From: Chlorobiota bacterium
GTDB lineage: Bacteria > Bacteroidota > Bacteroidia > Bacteroidales > JAADGE01
Direction of reading: 5' to 3'
Assembly: GCA_013153575.1 (NCBI GenBank)
Contig: JAADEE010000272.1
Span: 1 to 5,859, forward strand
Length of the DNA stretch: 5,859 bases
A program made the position numbers and the translations under genes. The notes beneath the pieces are model-generated. The model did not search any database and was not told the DNA's origin. It saw nothing but the letters and a program-made list of their open reading frames with translations. Positions within the stretch are counted from its first letter, which is position 1, and each line of letters begins with the position of its first letter. Shown here in pieces: positions 1-5,827 of the stretch.

Positions 1-412
1 TAACATCGCGGTGTAACTTAATTACAGCTTGATATTTACCAGCTTCTTTAACTTCTTTTTGAACTATAGAAATTTTCTTTCTATCAATATCAAAACCTTT
101 TTTGTTAATAGCATCAGCTAATTGAATATTTGTAACAGAACCAAAGATTTTACCTGTAGAGCTTGTTTTTGCTCCAACTTTAATTTCTTTGTTTTTTAAT
201 TGATCTGCAATTGCTTGAGCATCAGCACGAAGTTTTTCTTCTTTGTGAGCTCTTTGTTTTAAATTTTCTGCAAGTACTTTTTTTGCAGATTTTGTAGCTT
301 GTATAGCCATTCCTTTAGGAATAAGATAATTGTTTGCGTAGCCGTTTTTCACTTTTACGATATCATCTTTAAAACCTAAAGTGTGTATATCTTCTTTTAA
401 AATGATTTCCAT
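1..412 (-). CDS. rplI: 50S ribosomal protein bL9 (partial, C-terminus beyond window)
   Basis: This is the large-subunit ribosomal protein bL9, which binds 23S rRNA at the base of the L1 stalk. Reading the minus strand from the ATG at 412-410 gives 137 codons without a stop. The start is MEIILKEDIHTLGFKDD, followed by the family signature VKNGYANNYLIPKGMA (about residues 21-36), a long charged helix (about 41-75), and the C-terminal domain with GKIFGSVTNIQLADAI and KLHRDV near the edge. Complete bL9 is about 147-150 residues, so only about 10-15 residues are missing, and the gene appears intact. It is the last visible gene of the rpsF-rpsR-rplI operon, 27 nt after rpsR. No SD precedes its ATG (TTGTTAAGAC-ATG), in contrast to rpsR. 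The identification is secure; the 3' end is not visible. Confidence 0.97.
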   Translation of the reverse strand, partial: MEIILKEDIHTLGFKDDIVKVKNGYANNYLIPKGMAIQATKSAKKVLAENLKQRAHKEEKLRADAQAIADQLKNKEIKVGAKTSSTGKIFGSVTNIQLADAINKKGFDIDRKKISIVQKEVKEAGKYQAVIKLHRDV

Positions 413-439
413 GTCTTAACAATTTTTAAATGTTATAAA

Positions 440-703
440 TTATTTCATTAAATCAGTTACATAAGGTAAAATAGCAAGATGTCTTGCTCTTTTTACAGCA
501 CTTGCAACTTTTCTTTGATACTTTAATGAAGTACCGGTTAATCTTCTTGGTAAGATTTTACCTTGTTCATTTAAGAATTGTTTTAAGAAATTTGCGTCTT
601 TGTAATCTACATATTTAATTTTGTGTTTTTTAAATCTGCAGTATTTCTTTTTTGTTGTATCAACCGCAACGGGTGTTAGATATCTTATACTTTTATCAGC
701 CAT
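440..703 (-). CDS. rpsR: 30S ribosomal protein bS18
   Basis: This is the small-subunit platform protein bS18, which pairs with bS6 on 16S rRNA. The 87-residue product has the diagnostic core [20 protein letters not shown] (about residues 43-62), then [20 protein letters not shown] and the ending TDLMK. The N-terminal part, with IRYLTP and KKKYCRFKK, resembles Bacteroidales S18 as I know it. Length is normal. The ATG at 703-701 is fixed by family length and by a strong SD 7 nt upstream (711-718). It lies 15 nt after the rpsF stop and 27 nt before rplI, all in one operon. In Bacteroidia, bS18 together with bS6 and bS21 forms the pocket that hides the 16S anti-SD tail, so a strong SD on this gene may be regulatory (see findings). 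Confidence 0.98.
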   Translation of the reverse strand: MADKSIRYLTPVAVDTTKKKYCRFKKHKIKYVDYKDANFLKQFLNEQGKILPRRLTGTSLKYQRKVASAVKRARHLAILPYVTDLMK

Positions 704-710
704 TTTTTGT

Positions 711-718
711 CCTCCTTT
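711..718 (-). promoter_or_regulatory. Strong Shine-Dalgarno sequence of rpsR
   Basis: On the minus strand AAAGGAGG occupies 718-711. It is perfectly complementary over 8 nt to the conserved CCUCCUUU near the 3' end of bacterial 16S rRNA. The spacer to the rpsR ATG is 7 nt (ACAAAAA), close to optimal. It begins immediately after the TAA of rpsF (721-719), so a ribosome terminating on rpsF would cover it. I saw no comparable SD before rplI, rpsF, the PafA-like gene, the zinc-ribbon gene, the nif3-type gene or the hsdR-N gene; coaD has only a weak GGA. An isolated strong SD is unusual in Bacteroidota. Confidence 0.9.
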
Positions 719-1066
719 TTAGTTTGATGCTTCTTCGTTTTTTAATTTTTTCTTTTTGTCAGAATATGCAATAGCATGTTTGTCCATTTTATACGTTAAG
801 AAACGGATGATTTTTTCATCTCTTCTAAATTGCGTTTCTAATGTATTAATAACACTACCTTCTGCTTTAAACTCAATAAGGTTATAAAAACCTGTTGTTT
901 TGTGTTTAATAGGGTAAGCTAATTTTTTTAAACCCCAGTTTTCTTCTTTCAAAATTTCTGCACCGGCATCAGTGAGAACTTTTTTGAATTTGGCAACCGC
1001 TTCCTTTACCTGGTCGTCAGATAAAACGGGAGTTACAATGAAAACGGTTTCGTACTGATTCATCAT
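719..1066 (-). CDS. rpsF: 30S ribosomal protein bS6
   Basis: This is bS6, the 30S platform protein that forms a heterodimer with bS18. The 115-residue product shows the family pattern: [15 protein letters not shown] at the N-terminus, [20 protein letters not shown] in the middle, then [20 protein letters not shown] (about residues 47-66) and [19 protein letters not shown] (about 81-99). It ends in a lysine-rich tail, as is common for bS6. Two ATGs are adjacent, at 1066-1064 and 1063-1061. Many Bacteroidales homologues begin MNQYETVF, so the second is equally plausible and would give 114 residues. Neither has an SD. It is the first gene of the rpsF-rpsR-rplI operon, behind a good Bacteroidota-type promoter at 1110-1139 with a predicted leader of about 35-40 nt. 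Confidence 0.97.
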   Translation of the reverse strand: MMNQYETVFIVTPVLSDDQVKEAVAKFKKVLTDAGAEILKEENWGLKKLAYPIKHKTTGFYNLIEFKAEGSVINTLETQFRRDEKIIRFLTYKMDKHAIAYSDKKKKLKNEEASN

Positions 1067-1109
1067 AGTTCGTGAATTTTAATATTATTTATAAATTAAT
1101 TTGAGCCTG

Positions 1110-1139
1110 CAAAAGTAATGCTTATTTTTTAAGATGCAA
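1110..1139 (-). promoter_or_regulatory. Bacteroidota-type promoter of rpsF-rpsR-rplI
   Basis: On the minus strand, TTG at 1139-1137 is followed after exactly 19 nt by TACTTTTG at 1117-1110. This fits the known Bacteroidota primary sigma consensus (-33 TTG, spacer of about 19, -7 TAnnTTTG) at all defined positions. Transcription would start about 1101-1105, leaving an AT-rich leader of about 35-40 nt before rpsF. The site lies in the 108-nt gap between the PafA-like gene and rpsF, so the ribosomal operon can be transcribed independently. No terminator hairpin for the PafA-like gene is visible in this gap. Confidence 0.8.
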
Positions 1140-1174
1140 GTTTATATAGTTATTTTTTTGTTTAGATGTTTTTG

Positions 1175-2803
1175 TTATTTTAATAGTTCTTCAATTACTT
1201 TTCCTGTTGATGCGTTTGGGTATGCAATTTTAAGAAATCGTGCAAGTGTTGGTGCAACGTCTGTCATTGATATTTCTTTGTAACTTTCTCCGTGTTTTAT
1301 TTTCCAACCGTAAAAAATTAAAGGAACATTTGTAAAGTTTCTATAACCTGAACCGTATTCGGGGTCGCTACCGGGTAAGTAGCCGGGTTCAAGAATGACA
1401 GAAATATCTCCTGAACGTTTTTTATGATAACTGTTTTGAGCTCTCATTAACATTCCTGATGTGTAATTTCTGCTTTCTAAATCTATTGATGTTACACTGT
1501 TTGCAACTCCTGTAAAATCAACTAAAAAACTTGCAATTCTTTGTTGTATTTCTTGTAGGTCGTATTTTTTATTTTCAATCTTACTTCTGTTAAGGTATAA
1601 GTTACTGCCATCAAAATATTCAATGAAATTATTTTTGTTATAAAGTGCTCTTGTGTATGACTGTAAAAGTGTTTCAGCATTTTTATCTTTAAAATAACCA
1701 CCGGGCATATTAATATTTTTTAAGAGCCTTGGTGTGTCTGTTGAACCTCTGTCGGAAGTTAGTATAATAATTGTGTTTTCTAATCCAACATAATCTTTAA
1801 CAAAGTTAATGAAATGTTGTAAATCTTTATCAAGCCTTATGTATGTGTCGGCAATTTCAATTGAACGGATACTAAATTTTTTAGTAATATTTGAAGTTGC
1901 TGTAAAGCTAATGTTTAAATAATCGCAAAATTCATCTCGTCCTAAATCTTCATTTACAATTGCAGAAACTGCAAAATCTTTTGTGTATGTATTTCCAAAA
2001 GGTGTGCTGTTAAGTATATTGTAACCTGATGCTTCTTTTAGTTTTTGCAAATCGTAAGGGAAAGTGTTATGTCCGCCAATAAAACCTAATTCAAATGAAT
2101 TGTCGTCGCCAAGGCATTTGTTGTATTTTTCAATAGGAATTATTGTGTTCCATTCTTTGTTAAGGTATATGTCAGGGAATTTTTTGTTGTTAAATCTTTT
2201 TACCCATTTAGGAAGTTCTGAGAAATAATAACTGCTTGAAATCCAGTTGCCTGTATTTTTGTCGAACCAATATGCAGCATTTCCTAGATGCCCTGCCGGA
2301 AGAACTGCTGCATAATCTTTTGGTGATATGCTAATAACTTTTGATTGTTTAAAGTTTGAAAGTCTTAATTCGTCGGAAAATGTTGAACAGAGTAGGGAAG
2401 ATGGTGAGTTTTTTTCTTCATAAGAATTAGTTCCTACTGCATTAACATTTTTATTGTATGTGCAATATGTTTTAGAGTTTGAAAGTCTTTCATACCAATA
2501 ATCGTTTATTATGCCATGTTGTGAAGGGTTTGCTCCTGTTACAAATGTTGCATATGCAGAAGAAGATTTTGTGTAAAGATATTTGTATTGTGCATTTTTT
2601 AGGAACATGCCTTTGTTTATTAGTCTTTTGAAACCGCCTTCGCTAAATTTGTCCCAGTATTTATAAAGATAATCGTATCTCATACCTTCAATAAAAATAC
2701 TTATTATTAATTTGGGTTTTTCAGGAGTAGTTTTATGTTGGCTAAATGTAATATTAATGCTAAATATTAGAATTATTGATATTGATAATATTTTTTTTAT
2801 CAT
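1175..2803 (-). CDS. Exported PafA-family alkaline phosphatase homologue, probable pseudoenzyme
   Basis: This 542-residue protein has a signal peptide (MIKK, then a hydrophobic stretch, probable cut after TFS21). It shows the alkaline phosphatase superfamily fold in the PafA arrangement: MRYDYLYKYWDKF (41-53), FVTG (87-90), HGIINDYWY (96-104), PKDYAAVLPAGH (161-172), NAAYWF (175-180), ELPKWV (196-201), LTSDRGS (348-354) and NVPLIFYGW (492-500). Length matches PafA (about 546). Set against PafA residues recalled from the Elizabethkingia enzyme, N100 and K162 are kept and the nucleophile T79 becomes S80. Metal ligands D38, D305, H309, H353 and H486 become E39, S304, K308, R352 and N492; only D352 survives, as D351. 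Phosphate-binding R164 becomes Y164. Ordinary phosphatase activity is therefore unlikely. The frame is intact, and C114, C139, C230 and C293 could form disulfides after export. It follows the terminator at 2826-2855, and no clear promoter of its own is visible. The family call is firm; the role is unknown. Confidence 0.88.
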   Translation of the reverse strand: MIKKILSISIILIFSINITFSQHKTTPEKPKLIISIFIEGMRYDYLYKYWDKFSEGGFKRLINKGMFLKNAQYKYLYTKSSSAYATFVTGANPSQHGIINDYWYERLSNSKTYCTYNKNVNAVGTNSYEEKNSPSSLLCSTFSDELRLSNFKQSKVISISPKDYAAVLPAGHLGNAAYWFDKNTGNWISSSYYFSELPKWVKRFNNKKFPDIYLNKEWNTIIPIEKYNKCLGDDNSFELGFIGGHNTFPYDLQKLKEASGYNILNSTPFGNTYTKDFAVSAIVNEDLGRDEFCDYLNISFTATSNITKKFSIRSIEIADTYIRLDKDLQHFINFVKDYVGLENTIIILTSDRGSTDTPRLLKNINMPGGYFKDKNAETLLQSYTRALYNKNNFIEYFDGSNLYLNRSKIENKKYDLQEIQQRIASFLVDFTGVANSVTSIDLESRNYTSGMLMRAQNSYHKKRSGDISVILEPGYLPGSDPEYGSGYRNFTNVPLIFYGWKIKHGESYKEISMTDVAPTLARFLKIAYPNASTGKVIEELLK

Positions 2804-2825
2804 TGATAATGTTTTTATAAAAATT

Positions 2826-2855
2826 AACCCGAAAATGTATATTAATTTTCGGGTT
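2826..2855 (-). terminator. Hairpin terminator after the coaD cluster (possibly bidirectional)
   Basis: A perfect 11-bp stem (AACCCGAAAAT at 2826-2836 paired with 2845-2855) encloses an 8-nt loop. The GC-rich base of the stem and a following T-stretch on the minus strand (AATTTTTAT) fit an intrinsic terminator for the zinc-ribbon gene, whose stop lies about 23 nt upstream. The plus-strand side is also followed by T-runs (2852-2858 and 2863-2869), so it could work both ways, although no plus-strand gene is present. Confidence 0.75.
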
Positions 2856-2878
2856 TTTAATGTTTTTTTAAGAGATTA

Positions 2879-3628
2879 TTAGTCTATTTCGTCAGCTAAA
2901 ACTGCGTCAACAATAATTCTTCCGCAATGTTCACAATAAACAATTTTTTTCCTTGTTGCTATGTCAAGTTGTTTTTGTGGTGGAATTTTAAAATGACATC
3001 CTCCACAAGCTCCTCTATCGATTGGAGCAACAGCAAGTCCGTTCTTAACATTTGCTCTAATTTTTAAATATCTGTCAAGTAAATCTTTGTCAAGTTGTTT
3101 TTGTATTTTTTCAGATTCTTTAAGAAGTTTTTCTTCTTCAATTTTTGTTTCACCTGTTATATCATCAAGCTCAGCTTTTTTGTCTTTAAGTTCAACTTTT
3201 TTATCTTTTAAAAGTTCCTTAATTTGTTTTGATCTTTCTTTTTCGAGCTTAATTTTTTCTTTGTATTCTTTAATTCTTTTTTCGCTAAGTTCAACTTCTA
3301 ATTTTTGAAATTCAATTTCTTTGTTTAAAGAGTCAAACTCACGATTATTTTTAACAGTTTCTTGTTGTTTTTCGTACTTTTTAATTTTTTCTTCCGATTC
3401 TATTATCTGATTTTTTCTGTCAGCAATTGATTGATTTAGAATTTCAATGTTTTCTTTAATTTTTTTAATTTTAACATCAAATTTTTCTAATTCTTCTTCA
3501 AGAGTTTTAACTTGTTTTGGAAGTTCACCTCTTAAAGTTCTTATTTCATCAATTGTAGAATCAATTGTTTGTAAGTTATACAACAATTTTAACTTTTGTT
3601 CTTCTGTTTGATTTGTAGTATTAGCCAT
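2879..3628 (-). CDS. Coiled-coil protein with C-terminal C4 zinc ribbon (zf-RING_7 / DUF164 type)
   Basis: The 249-residue product has two parts. Residues about 10-190 are almost entirely charged heptad-like helix rich in E, K, L and I, typical of a long antiparallel coiled coil. Residues about 205-240 form a zinc ribbon with CGGC (C208, C211) and CEHC (C232, C235). This architecture matches the zf-RING_7 family, which includes Helicobacter HP0958 (FlgZ), an RpoN/flagellar-mRNA binding protein. No flagellar genes are present here, so that role should not be transferred. The KIPPQKQLDIA stretch between the cysteine pairs is typical of the family. The ATG follows the nif3-type stop by 3 nt (TAG-CAA-ATG), so translation is probably coupled. 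A hairpin terminator follows. Nucleic-acid or protein scaffolding is plausible but unproven; the family call is good. Confidence 0.9.
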   Translation of the reverse strand: MANTTNQTEEQKLKLLYNLQTIDSTIDEIRTLRGELPKQVKTLEEELEKFDVKIKKIKENIEILNQSIADRKNQIIESEEKIKKYEKQQETVKNNREFDSLNKEIEFQKLEVELSEKRIKEYKEKIKLEKERSKQIKELLKDKKVELKDKKAELDDITGETKIEEEKLLKESEKIQKQLDKDLLDRYLKIRANVKNGLAVAPIDRGACGGCHFKIPPQKQLDIATRKKIVYCEHCGRIIVDAVLADEID

Positions 3629-3631
3629 TTG

Positions 3632-4726
3632 CTATAAATATGTTATAGGATTTGTACTTTCTTTTGATAAAAAACATGCAAATTTATTATTTTTTTTCAT
3701 AAGAACATCAAAAATTAATTCTTTTGTGAATTGTTCTGTTTCATAATGTCCTGCATCGGCAATAATAATCTTGTTATTTGCATCGAAAAATTCGTGGTAT
3801 TTAAAATCGCCACTTACGAATATATCGGCATTTTGGGCAATTGCATCGTTTAAAAGAAAACTTCCTGAACCTCCGCAAAGAGCAACTTTTTTTATTTTAG
3901 GTTTTATTATTTTTGTATGCCTTATAACTTTCGCATCAAGATTTTTTTTGATTTTTTTAAGAAATTCAATTGTGTCAAGCTCTTTTTCTAATTCTCCAAT
4001 CATTCCTGCACCAACTTGCATATATTTATTTTCAAGTGGATAAATGTCGTAAGCAACTTCTTCGTAAGGGTGTATTTTTATTAATTCAGAAATTATTTTG
4101 TTTTCAAGATGTTTAGGGAATATTGTTTCAATTTTGCTTTCTCTTTCAAAATGAACTTTGTTTTTTGCTCCAACAAATGGGTTTGAGTTTTCGTTTCCCA
4201 TAAATGTTCCTATTCCTGAATTGTTAAAACTGCAATTGCTGTAATTGCCAATGTGTCCGGCACCTGTTTCAAAAAGCATATTTCTAACTTTTTCGGCATG
4301 AGCCTCGGGCACATAGGTTACTAATTTGCGAAGTTCGTTTTTTGCAGGACGTAGTATTTTGCAGTTTTGCAATTCTAACTTTTTGCAAAGCATTGCGTTT
4401 ACTCCTGTATGTACATTGTCGAGGTTTGTGTGAATGGCATAAATTGCAATATCATTTTTTATTGCTTTTATAATTGTTCGTTCAATGTAGTTTTTACCTG
4501 TTATTTTTTTTAGTCCTTTAAAAACTATTGGATGATGCGAAATTATTAGGTTGCAATTTTTTTCAATTGCTTCGTCAACTATTTCGTCAATTGTATCAAG
4601 TGTTATTAAAACTCCTTTTAATTCATCATTTGGGTTTCCTGTAATGTAACCGGAGTTGTCGTAACTTTCTTGATATGAGAGTGGTGCAATTTCTTCTAAA
4701 TAGTTTGTTATGTCTTTAATTTTCAT
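3632..4726 (-). CDS. Nif3-like dinuclear metal center protein
   Basis: This is a 364-residue member of the NIF3/YbgI family, often auto-annotated as 'GTP cyclohydrolase 1 type 2', a label with weak experimental basis. The N-terminal half has ISHHPIVFKGLKKI with metal ligands H64 and H65, and HTNLDNVHTGVN with D103. The C-terminal half has SGDFKYHEF and DAGHYETEQF, where H327 and E331 (spacing of four) complete the two-metal site. Between them, about residues 126-235, sits the CutA/PII-like insert with the signature HPYEEVAYDIYPLEN (219-233). This makes the long form (about 360-370 residues) common in Bacteroidota and Firmicutes, as opposed to the short E. coli form of about 250. All expected ligands are present. 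It lies 28 nt after the hsdR-N gene and 3 nt before the zinc-ribbon gene. There is no SD. The biochemical function of the family is unsettled. Confidence 0.95.
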   Translation of the reverse strand: MKIKDITNYLEEIAPLSYQESYDNSGYITGNPNDELKGVLITLDTIDEIVDEAIEKNCNLIISHHPIVFKGLKKITGKNYIERTIIKAIKNDIAIYAIHTNLDNVHTGVNAMLCKKLELQNCKILRPAKNELRKLVTYVPEAHAEKVRNMLFETGAGHIGNYSNCSFNNSGIGTFMGNENSNPFVGAKNKVHFERESKIETIFPKHLENKIISELIKIHPYEEVAYDIYPLENKYMQVGAGMIGELEKELDTIEFLKKIKKNLDAKVIRHTKIIKPKIKKVALCGGSGSFLLNDAIAQNADIFVSGDFKYHEFFDANNKIIIADAGHYETEQFTKELIFDVLMKKNNKFACFLSKESTNPITYL

Positions 4727-4754
4727 TGTTTTAAATTGTGATATTGCTAAATTA

Positions 4755-5213
4755 TTACTTTAAAATATCGGTGTAATTAGGTATTTCTTTTAAAAAGGTG
4801 TAAGAATTATTTTCATAATCGGCTTTGCAACAGTAATGATTTAATCCGTTTGTTACAATTAAAAATTTTGCTTTAAAGTTCATATTGTATCTTGCAATTT
4901 GGTCAAATGTTTCTTGTGAAATAGATATTTTTGGTGCTTTACATTCAACTATTAAATTTACATTTCCGTTTTTATTGTATAAAACTATGTCTGTACGTTT
5001 TGTTAGTTTGTATATTTTTAGTTGTTTTTCTATTGCTAATAATCCTTTTGGATATTTTTTTTCTTCAATTAAAAAATGTATGAATTGTTGCCTTACGTGT
5101 TCTTCGGGTGTCATTAAAATATATTTCTTCCTAATAATATCAAATACATAAATTCCTTTTTCGGTTTCTTTGTATTTTAAATTGTATTGTGGAAGATTTA
5201 ATTTTGGAAACAT
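4755..5213 (-). CDS. Small HsdR-N-type PD-(D/E)XK protein (HSDR_N_2-like)
   Basis: This 152-residue protein resembles the N-terminal nuclease domain of type I restriction subunit HsdR, standing alone. Its motifs are in nuclease order: a helix with PEEHVRQQFIHFLI (36-49) and E62 in IEKQLK; then RTDIVLYNKNG with D75; then LIVECKAP with E90 and K92; then FDQIARYN with Q105 and Y109, matching the QxxxY motif of HsdR-type nucleases. The final region has a beta-strand-like LIVTNGLNHYCC. The complete catalytic pattern suggests an active fold, but no helicase, methylase or specificity subunit is nearby, so it is not a restriction system here. I recall similar stand-alone proteins next to coaD in other Bacteroidota. 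It sits 19 nt after coaD and 28 nt before the nif3-type gene, as part of one unit. There is no SD. The true substrate is unknown. Confidence 0.85.
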   Translation of the reverse strand: MFPKLNLPQYNLKYKETEKGIYVFDIIRKKYILMTPEEHVRQQFIHFLIEEKKYPKGLLAIEKQLKIYKLTKRTDIVLYNKNGNVNLIVECKAPKISISQETFDQIARYNMNFKAKFLIVTNGLNHYCCKADYENNSYTFLKEIPNYTDILK

Positions 5214-5232
5214 TTAGTATTGATGTTTTAAT

Positions 5233-5700
5233 TTATAAGTATTCTTTTAAGCAAATTCCTTTTGGAACAAAACGGCTTACATCTCCGCCATGTTTTAAAA
5301 TTTCACGAAGTATTGTTGAACTAATTGGTGTATGTTCTGCTTCTGTAAGCAAGAAAATGGTTTCAATTTTTTCAGAAAGAAAATGATTCATTTGTGCAAT
5401 TGCTCTTTCATATTCAAAATCTGATGCAGTTCTTAAACCTCTGAGTATGAAGTTGATATTGTTTTCTTTACAGAAATCAACTGTGAGTTTGCTATATGAT
5501 GTAACTTTTATTTTTTTATTTCCTTCAAATATTTTTTCTATTATTTTTTGACGGTTTTCAACGGTGAAATAACCGCTTTTAGTTGTGTTATAACCAATTG
5601 CAATAATAATTTCATCAAAAATATCTAATGCTCTAAGTACAATAGATTCGTGTCCTATTGTAAATGGGTCGAATGAACCGGGAAATATTGCTCTTTTCAT
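5233..5700 (-). CDS. coaD: Phosphopantetheine adenylyltransferase
   Basis: CoaD transfers AMP from ATP to 4'-phosphopantetheine, giving dephospho-CoA, the penultimate step of coenzyme A synthesis in the cytoplasm. The 155-residue length is standard. The nucleotidyltransferase signature is complete: GSFDPFTIGHESIV at residues 8-21 with TxGH (T14-H17), then ILRGLRTASDFEYE at 85-98, and ISSTILREI at 126-134 (the ISST motif near the ATP phosphates). The ATG at 5700-5698 places GSFDP at the usual distance from the N-terminus. Only a weak GGA lies just upstream (ATAGGAAA-ATG). It is the first visible gene of the cluster running on through the hsdR-N, nif3-type and zinc-ribbon genes. No convincing promoter was found upstream. 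Confidence 0.98.
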   Translation of the reverse strand: MKRAIFPGSFDPFTIGHESIVLRALDIFDEIIIAIGYNTTKSGYFTVENRQKIIEKIFEGNKKIKVTSYSKLTVDFCKENNINFILRGLRTASDFEYERAIAQMNHFLSEKIETIFLLTEAEHTPISSTILREILKHGGDVSRFVPKGICLKEYL

Positions 5701-5794
5701 TTTCCTATTTTTAATGGTAAAATTAGAAACTTCTTGGAAATATAATGAAAATTTTGTGTTTTAAATTTTTTAGAAAAGTAAAAAGTGTATTTGA

Positions 5795-5825
5795 AATTTG
5801 CTAAATCTTCAAGATTTAGCAAATT
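5795..5825. repeat. Perfect 15-bp inverted repeat upstream of coaD
   Basis: AATTTGCTAAATCTT (5795-5809) and its exact reverse complement (5811-5825) are separated by one base. It is too tightly spaced for a full-length hairpin, but 13-14 bp can form around a 3-5 nt loop. No strong T-run follows directly on either strand, so it is not a textbook terminator. It could be an operator, a weak terminator or an mRNA 3'-end stabiliser. The centre lies about 110 nt upstream of the coaD start. Confidence 0.85.
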
Positions 5826-5827
5826 AT

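Noticed and set aside
1067..1109. A possible S6:S18-binding leader structure before rpsF, as known in other bacteria
   Set aside because: The predicted leader is short, almost purely A/T, and lacks the CCG-containing stem-bulge of the known motif.
3087..3308. Plus-strand open frame of 73 codons (serine/phenylalanine-rich) inside the zinc-ribbon gene
   Set aside because: It is the antisense shadow of the lysine/glutamate-rich coiled coil; such codons read as Ser/Phe/Leu on the other strand. It has no RBS, promoter or family resemblance.
2879..3628. Assigning the zinc-ribbon protein as a flagellar/RpoN regulator (FlgZ)
   Set aside because: That role is known for an epsilonproteobacterial member; no flagellar or RpoN genes are present here, and the family is much broader.
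3771..4043. Plus-strand open frame of 90 codons inside the nif3-type gene
   Set aside because: It is fully antisense to a well-supported conserved gene, with no recognisable motif.
4755..5213. A type I restriction-modification system
   Set aside because: Only an HsdR-N-like domain is present. There is no helicase domain, HsdM or HsdS, and the surrounding genes are housekeeping.
4885..5386. Two plus-strand open frames (4885-5151 and 5189-5386) opposite the hsdR-N gene and coaD
   Set aside because: Both are antisense shadows of conserved genes, and their translations show low-complexity composition without motifs.
5737..5780. coaD promoter candidates TACTTTTC (5780-5773) and TATATTTC (5744-5737)
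   Set aside because: Both miss the conserved final G of TAnnTTTG, and neither has a TTG about 19 nt upstream.
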